From Oleiagrimonas citrea (GTDB taxonomy: Bacteria > Pseudomonadota > Gammaproteobacteria > Xanthomonadales > Rhodanobacteraceae): a DNA stretch of 64,000 nucleotides. A program made the position numbers and the translations under genes. The stretch is taken from assembly GCF_012395255.1 (NCBI RefSeq), contig NZ_JAAZQD010000004.1, positions 310,001 to 374,000 on the forward strand, in the 5' to 3' direction. This document shows positions 60,146 to 64,000 of this stretch, piece after piece; the stretch's first letter is position 1; the number at the start of each line of letters is the position of its first letter. Under the pieces are notes generated by a model. That model made no database searches. It had not been told where the DNA came from and was given only the letters and a program-made list of their open reading frames with translations.

Positions 60146-62893
60146 ATGAACAAGATGTACCGTCAGGTATGGAACAAGGCGCTGGGCGTCGTACAGGTCG
60201 CCTCGGAGCAGACTTGCAGTTCGCATGGCGGTAGCCTCGGAGCATCGGGTTCCGCGTATCGCCTGAAGATGGCGACCCTGACGGCGGCGATCGGCCTGAT
60301 TCTGGCTTCGGCGCCAGTGGTCAGTCTGGCGCAGAGTTGCAGCAAGACGTCCGGCACGATCGACGCTTCGTGCACGGGCACGACGAGCAGCAACGGTGCC
60401 ACGGGGCTGGACAATGACGGCGGCAGCCCCTCCGCTCAGGGCAGCGGTTCGGGCGGCACCACTCGAGCCGGTGGCTTGGGCGGCGCCGGTTCGGGCGATG
60501 GCGGAGTGGGCGGCATCTATCCGAGTTCGAACAGCTTCTTCGGCGGCAGCGGCGGCGGCGGTGGCGTGTACGGTGGCGGCGGCAGCACGGGCAGCGGAAC
60601 CGTCGGTCGCGTCGCTGGTACTGGTGCAGGCGGTGGAGGCGGTAATCCGGGCGTGCTTTCGACGGGTGATCTGTCGGTCGGTGCGGGCGTGACCGTGACC
60701 GGAGGAACCGGCGGCGCCGGTGGATTCGGTTATGCCTATGGAGGCGGCGGTGGCGGCGGTGCCGCGGGTGCGGCCCTCGGGGTCGCGGGTTCGACGTTTT
60801 CCAACCGTGGAACGGTCGCGGGCGGCGCGGGTGGCGCCGGCGGTGACGCTTACCTCAGCGGCGGTGGCGGCGGTGGCGGTGCGGGACTCTACGTTGGCAC
60901 CGGCGATCATGACGCGAGCAACGCCGGCCATATCATGGGCGGCGCTGGTGGCCATGCAGGCGGCTACGACGACGTGAAATTCAGCTCCCTGAAAGGTAGC
61001 ACCGGTGCCGGCGGCAACGGCGGCGCCGGACTGGTCATCGGCGCGAGCAACAATACCTTCACCAACACCGGCAGCATCACCGGCGGTGACGGTGGTGCGG
61101 GCACGCTGGTCAGCGGTAACGGCAGTTCGAGCATGGGCGGCACCGGTGGTGCCGGCGTGGTCTCCACAGGCGGTGCGACGCTGATCAACAGCGGCGCGAT
61201 CGCAGGCGGCAAGTCGGGCATGAACGGCGACGGCACCGGTGGCGATGTGCAGGCCGACGCGGTCGACTTTTCGGGCGGCGGTAACACGCTGGAGCTGCGC
61301 GACGGCTACAGCTTTGTCGGCAACGTGATCAGCACGAGCGGCACGACCAATGGCGGCGACGCGCTGGTGCTTGGCGGTGATGCCGGCGGCAGTTTCGATC
61401 TGACGCAGATCGTGATGGCGATGCCGACAAGCTACAGCGGCAGCCCGCAGTACGCGGGCTTCGCGAACTACACCAAGACCGGCTCGGGCATGTGGACGCT
61501 GACCGGCAGCAGCAACGCGACCACCGATTGGACGGTGAGCGCGGGCAAGCTGGAAGTGGGTGATGCCGCGCATCCGGACACGGTACTGACCGGCGACGTG
61601 ACGGTGACCGGCGGCACGCTGGGCGGCCACGGCACGATCACGGGTGCGGTGAGCAATCTGGGCGGCACGGTGATGCCGGGCGGCAGCGTGGGCATCCTGA
61701 CGCTGTCGGGCGACTACGTGCAGGGTCCGAACGGCACGCTGAGCCTGGAGGTCACGCCGGACCCGGCGCCGGGCACGGGTTCGAGCCAGCTGCGGGTGAG
61801 CGGCAAGGCCAGCCTGGATGGCACGCTGGCGATCGTGGTCGATCCGGGCGCGTACCTGGCCGACACCAGCTACGACCTGGTGCATGCGTCTGGCGGCGTC
61901 CGCGGCACGTTCGCCAAGACGACCTTCGATCCGGCCTTCGCGGCCTACCTGACACCGCTGGTGAGCTACAGCGGCAACGACGTGACACTCACGCTGGCGC
62001 CGAACGCGGCGGCGTTCGCAGACGGGTACCCCAACTACGCCAGCACGGTGAGTCTGGGCATGGAGCAGACCTTCGACGCCGTGCTGGGCCGGATGGGTCC
62101 GACGGCCCAGGGTCGCCAGGGCGTCTGGGGCCAGACGATGGCCGGTCTGGGCGGATTGGGCCAGGGCTCGCGCTATCAGCTGAACGGCGCGGCGGCCGGC
62201 TATGGTCACGTCATCACGGACCGCTTCGTGCTGGGCGTGGCGGTGTCGGGCGGAACGACGACGACGACGGTGGACGCCATGCAGGTGCGCGCCAAACCGT
62301 TCGGCGGCTTCGTGTACGGCATCTGGCGCAACGGCGGCTGGAAGGTGTCGGGCAGCTTCGGTGTGGGCAAGCTCAAGCAGGACAGCAAGCGCTATCTGAG
62401 CGTGGTGAGCGGAATCCAGACCGCGCACGGTGAAGGTCGCTACAACGGCGCTGCGCTACGTGTGGACTACACCGCCCGCGCGGGGCGCTGGTCGTTCACG
62501 CCGTACGCGGGGATGGATACCGTCAACGCACGGTACGATGCGGCGCAGGAGCAAGGCATCACCTTGCTGGCGCTGCATTACGGCAAGGTGAGCCAGCATC
62601 TGTCGCACTACCAGGCGGGCCTGCGCATCGGCGCCGAGTGGGGTCACTGGCAGCCGTGGGTGCAGGCGGGCACGGAAGGCTGGGGTGGCGACCGCGCAAT
62701 CATGGTGACGGAGAGCCTGGGCGACTATCCCAAGGATGTGACCAGCAGTGCACTGCCGGGTAGCGCACTGAGCGGCGGAGCGGGCGTGACGTGGACGTCG
62801 GCTCGCTGGCAGGCGTCGCTGTCCTGGCACGGCGCAGCGGGCCACCATTATCACGGCAGCCGCGGCATGCTGCAGGCGCGCTACAGCTGGTAG
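60146..62893 (+). CDS. Glycine-rich type Va autotransporter, copy 2
   Basis: 915 residues, the shorter paralogue. The ESPR signal MNKMYRQVWNKALGVVQVA ends with a second hydrophobic part at SLAQ (about residue 63). Early mature Cys residues (SCSKTSGTIDASC) are followed by one block of GGAGG repeats (about 60420-61240), a single FSGGGNTL module, the linker and a barrel of about 270 residues ending YSW. Compared with copy 1 it lacks one repeat-plus-module unit. Its function is surface display or secretion of a Gly-rich passenger. It follows the intact sulfotransferase and converges with dxs. Confidence 0.93.
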   Translation: MNKMYRQVWNKALGVVQVASEQTCSSHGGSLGASGSAYRLKMATLTAAIGLILASAPVVSLAQSCSKTSGTIDASCTGTTSSNGATGLDNDGGSPSAQGSGSGGTTRAGGLGGAGSGDGGVGGIYPSSNSFFGGSGGGGGVYGGGGSTGSGTVGRVAGTGAGGGGGNPGVLSTGDLSVGAGVTVTGGTGGAGGFGYAYGGGGGGGAAGAALGVAGSTFSNRGTVAGGAGGAGGDAYLSGGGGGGGAGLYVGTGDHDASNAGHIMGGAGGHAGGYDDVKFSSLKGSTGAGGNGGAGLVIGASNNTFTNTGSITGGDGGAGTLVSGNGSSSMGGTGGAGVVSTGGATLINSGAIAGGKSGMNGDGTGGDVQADAVDFSGGGNTLELRDGYSFVGNVISTSGTTNGGDALVLGGDAGGSFDLTQIVMAMPTSYSGSPQYAGFANYTKTGSGMWTLTGSSNATTDWTVSAGKLEVGDAAHPDTVLTGDVTVTGGTLGGHGTITGAVSNLGGTVMPGGSVGILTLSGDYVQGPNGTLSLEVTPDPAPGTGSSQLRVSGKASLDGTLAIVVDPGAYLADTSYDLVHASGGVRGTFAKTTFDPAFAAYLTPLVSYSGNDVTLTLAPNAAAFADGYPNYASTVSLGMEQTFDAVLGRMGPTAQGRQGVWGQTMAGLGGLGQGSRYQLNGAAAGYGHVITDRFVLGVAVSGGTTTTTVDAMQVRAKPFGGFVYGIWRNGGWKVSGSFGVGKLKQDSKRYLSVVSGIQTAHGEGRYNGAALRVDYTARAGRWSFTPYAGMDTVNARYDAAQEQGITLLALHYGKVSQHLSHYQAGLRIGAEWGHWQPWVQAGTEGWGGDRAIMVTESLGDYPKDVTSSALPGSALSGGAGVTWTSARWQASLSWHGAAGHHYHGSRGMLQARYSW
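61250..62893 (+). repeat. 1,644-bp paralogous block, right copy
   Basis: The partner of 57323-58966: the same length, no gaps visible, with most differences silent or conservative. Upstream of this block the two autotransporters diverge strongly. Confidence 0.8.
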
Positions 62894-62912
62894 GAGGCAT
62901 CGCCAGGGAACG

Positions 62913-62942
62913 AAAAAGGCCCGCCATCGCGCGGGCCTTTTT
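62913..62942. terminator. Bidirectional terminator between autotransporter copy 2 and dxs
   Basis: An A5 tract, a 7-bp GC stem (62918-62924 with 62931-62937), a 6-nt loop and a T5 tract; it works in both directions for the convergent genes. Confidence 0.88.
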
Positions 62943-62964
62943 CTTGTGTCGAGATGTGAATGCT

Positions 62965-64000
62965 TCAGCCGTTGGCCGTGGTGCGCTGCGCCAGCTGGGG
63001 GAAGCGCGCCAGGATGGCGCGTCGCATGGAAGGCAGATCGAGACCGGCCATGCTCAGTACTTCCTCGCGGCTGCCGTGTTCGAGGAACTTGTCCGGCAGA
63101 CCCAAATGAAGAATCGGCATGGCGATGCCGTGCGCAGCCAGGCATTCGGCCACCCCGGAACCGGCGCCGCCGGCCACGGCGTTGTCCTCGAACGTCACGA
63201 AGGCATCGTGTGTGCGAGCCATCTCCAGGATCATGTCCTCATCGAGCGGCTTCACGAAGCGCATGTTGACCAGCGTGGCGTCCAGCTCGGCGGCCAGTTC
63301 GGCGGCGGGCGCCAGCATGGCGCCGAACGAGAGCAGTGCCAGTCCGTGGCCGCGCCGTCGCAGTTCGGCCTTGCCGAGGGGCAGGGTCTCCAGGTCCTCG
63401 TGGATCGCCACGCCCGGACCGGTGCCACGCGGATAGCGCACCGCGGCGGGGCCTTCGTGCTTGAAGCCGGTACTGAGCATGGCGCGGCATTCGTTCTCGT
63501 CGGCCGGCGCCATGACCACCATGTTCGGCAGGCAGCGCAGGTAGCTGAGATCGAAGCTGCCCGAATGCGTGTCGCCGTCGGGGCCGACCACGCCGCCGCG
63601 ATCGACGGCGAACAGCACGTCGAGATTCTGCAGCGCCACATCGTGGATAGCCTGATCGTAGGCGCGCTGCAGGAAGGTGGAGTAGATCGCCACCACCGGC
63701 TTGGCGTCCTCGCAGGCCATGCCGGCGGCGAGCGTCACGGCATGTTGCTCGGCAATGGCAACGTCGAAATAGCGCTGCGGATATTCACGCGAGAAACGCA
63801 CCAGGCCGGAACCCTCGCGCATGGCGGGGGTGATGCCGTACAGGCGCTCGTCTGCGGCTGCCATGTCGCACAGCCAGTCGCCGAAGACCTGGGTGTAGGT
63901 GATCTTGCCGGGTGCCTTCTTGATGACGCCCGCCTGCGGGTCGAACGGACCGACCGCGTGGTAGTCGATCTGCGCGTTCTCGGCCGGCGCGTAGCCCTTG
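62965..64000 (-). CDS. dxs: 1-deoxy-D-xylulose-5-phosphate synthase, C-terminal part (cut by window edge)
   Basis: The last about 345 codons read on the minus strand into the window end. They contain the transketolase-like pyrimidine-binding domain ([20 protein letters not shown], with the catalytic Glu), [35 protein letters not shown], and the C-terminal domain. The N-terminal thiamine diphosphate domain lies beyond 64000. The enzyme makes DXP from pyruvate and glyceraldehyde-3-phosphate, the first step of the MEP isoprenoid pathway. It converges with autotransporter copy 2. Confidence 0.95.
   Translation of the reverse strand, partial: KGYAPAENAQIDYHAVGPFDPQAGVIKKAPGKITYTQVFGDWLCDMAAADERLYGITPAMREGSGLVRFSREYPQRYFDVAIAEQHAVTLAAGMACEDAKPVVAIYSTFLQRAYDQAIHDVALQNLDVLFAVDRGGVVGPDGDTHSGSFDLSYLRCLPNMVVMAPADENECRAMLSTGFKHEGPAAVRYPRGTGPGVAIHEDLETLPLGKAELRRRGHGLALLSFGAMLAPAAELAAELDATLVNMRFVKPLDEDMILEMARTHDAFVTFEDNAVAGGAGSGVAECLAAHGIAMPILHLGLPDKFLEHGSREEVLSMAGLDLPSMRRAILARFPQLAQRTTANG

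Noticed and set aside
60092-62428. 778-codon minus-strand open frame over autotransporter copy 2 (and a similar 784-codon one at 56699-59053)
   Set aside because: Both are low-complexity mirrors of Gly/Thr-rich coding repeats, with no start signals or domains.

Overview
The window is a GC-rich proteobacterial chromosome segment. Gene order (pilS / sucCD / nadE; bamD / rluD-pgeF-clpB; fmdB...aspS; yebC-ruvCA-kup-ruvB; ybgC-tolQRAB-pal-cpoB-queE-queC-tRNA-Lys) and protein character point to a gammaproteobacterium of the Xanthomonadales (Lysobacterales), plausibly Rhodanobacteraceae. This placement rests on remembered gene order and product character, not on a database search.

Layout. 1-10.4 kb: start of the type IV pilus sensor PilS (cut by the window edge), succinyl-CoA synthetase, NAD synthetase, the outer-membrane assembly lipoprotein BamD, rluD, pgeF, and clpB behind a heat-shock-type promoter. 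10.4-18 kb, minus strand: an Old Yellow Enzyme, an MFS transporter, a fused glucosylglycerol-phosphate phosphatase/synthase (compatible solute) and a TonB-dependent receptor. 18-34.8 kb, plus strand: fmdB-type zinc ribbon, DUF3011 protein, aspS, a small hydrolase, yebC, ruvC-ruvA, kup, ruvB (bracketed by two palindromic repeat elements in opposite orientation), the complete tol-pal cluster, queE, queC and tRNA-Lys(UUU). 34.9-42 kb: small proteins, a hybrid histidine kinase/LuxR regulator pair, a VTT membrane protein, rlmM and glnS. 42.1-43 kb: DUF2007 protein and apt. 43-48.5 kb: a peroxide-defence island (oxyR, an uncharacterised lipoprotein, rubrerythrin, Fe-S protein and DUF3501 on the minus strand; ahpC and ahpD divergent on the plus strand) with two OxyR-like operators. 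48.6-53.3 kb: M1 aminopeptidase, a lipoprotein esterase and prmC. 53.3-62.9 kb: a tandemly duplicated module, each unit a cytoplasmic-type sulfotransferase followed by a large glycine-rich type V autotransporter; the first sulfotransferase is a decayed pseudogene. The window ends inside dxs (minus strand).

The most unusual content is the sulfotransferase-autotransporter duplication (a possible modifying enzyme next to its surface substrate), followed by the OxyR-linked island with two or three proteins of unknown function, and the inverted palindromic elements around ruvB. Everything else is mostly core housekeeping. The long open frames antisense to the real genes are a by-product of high GC.
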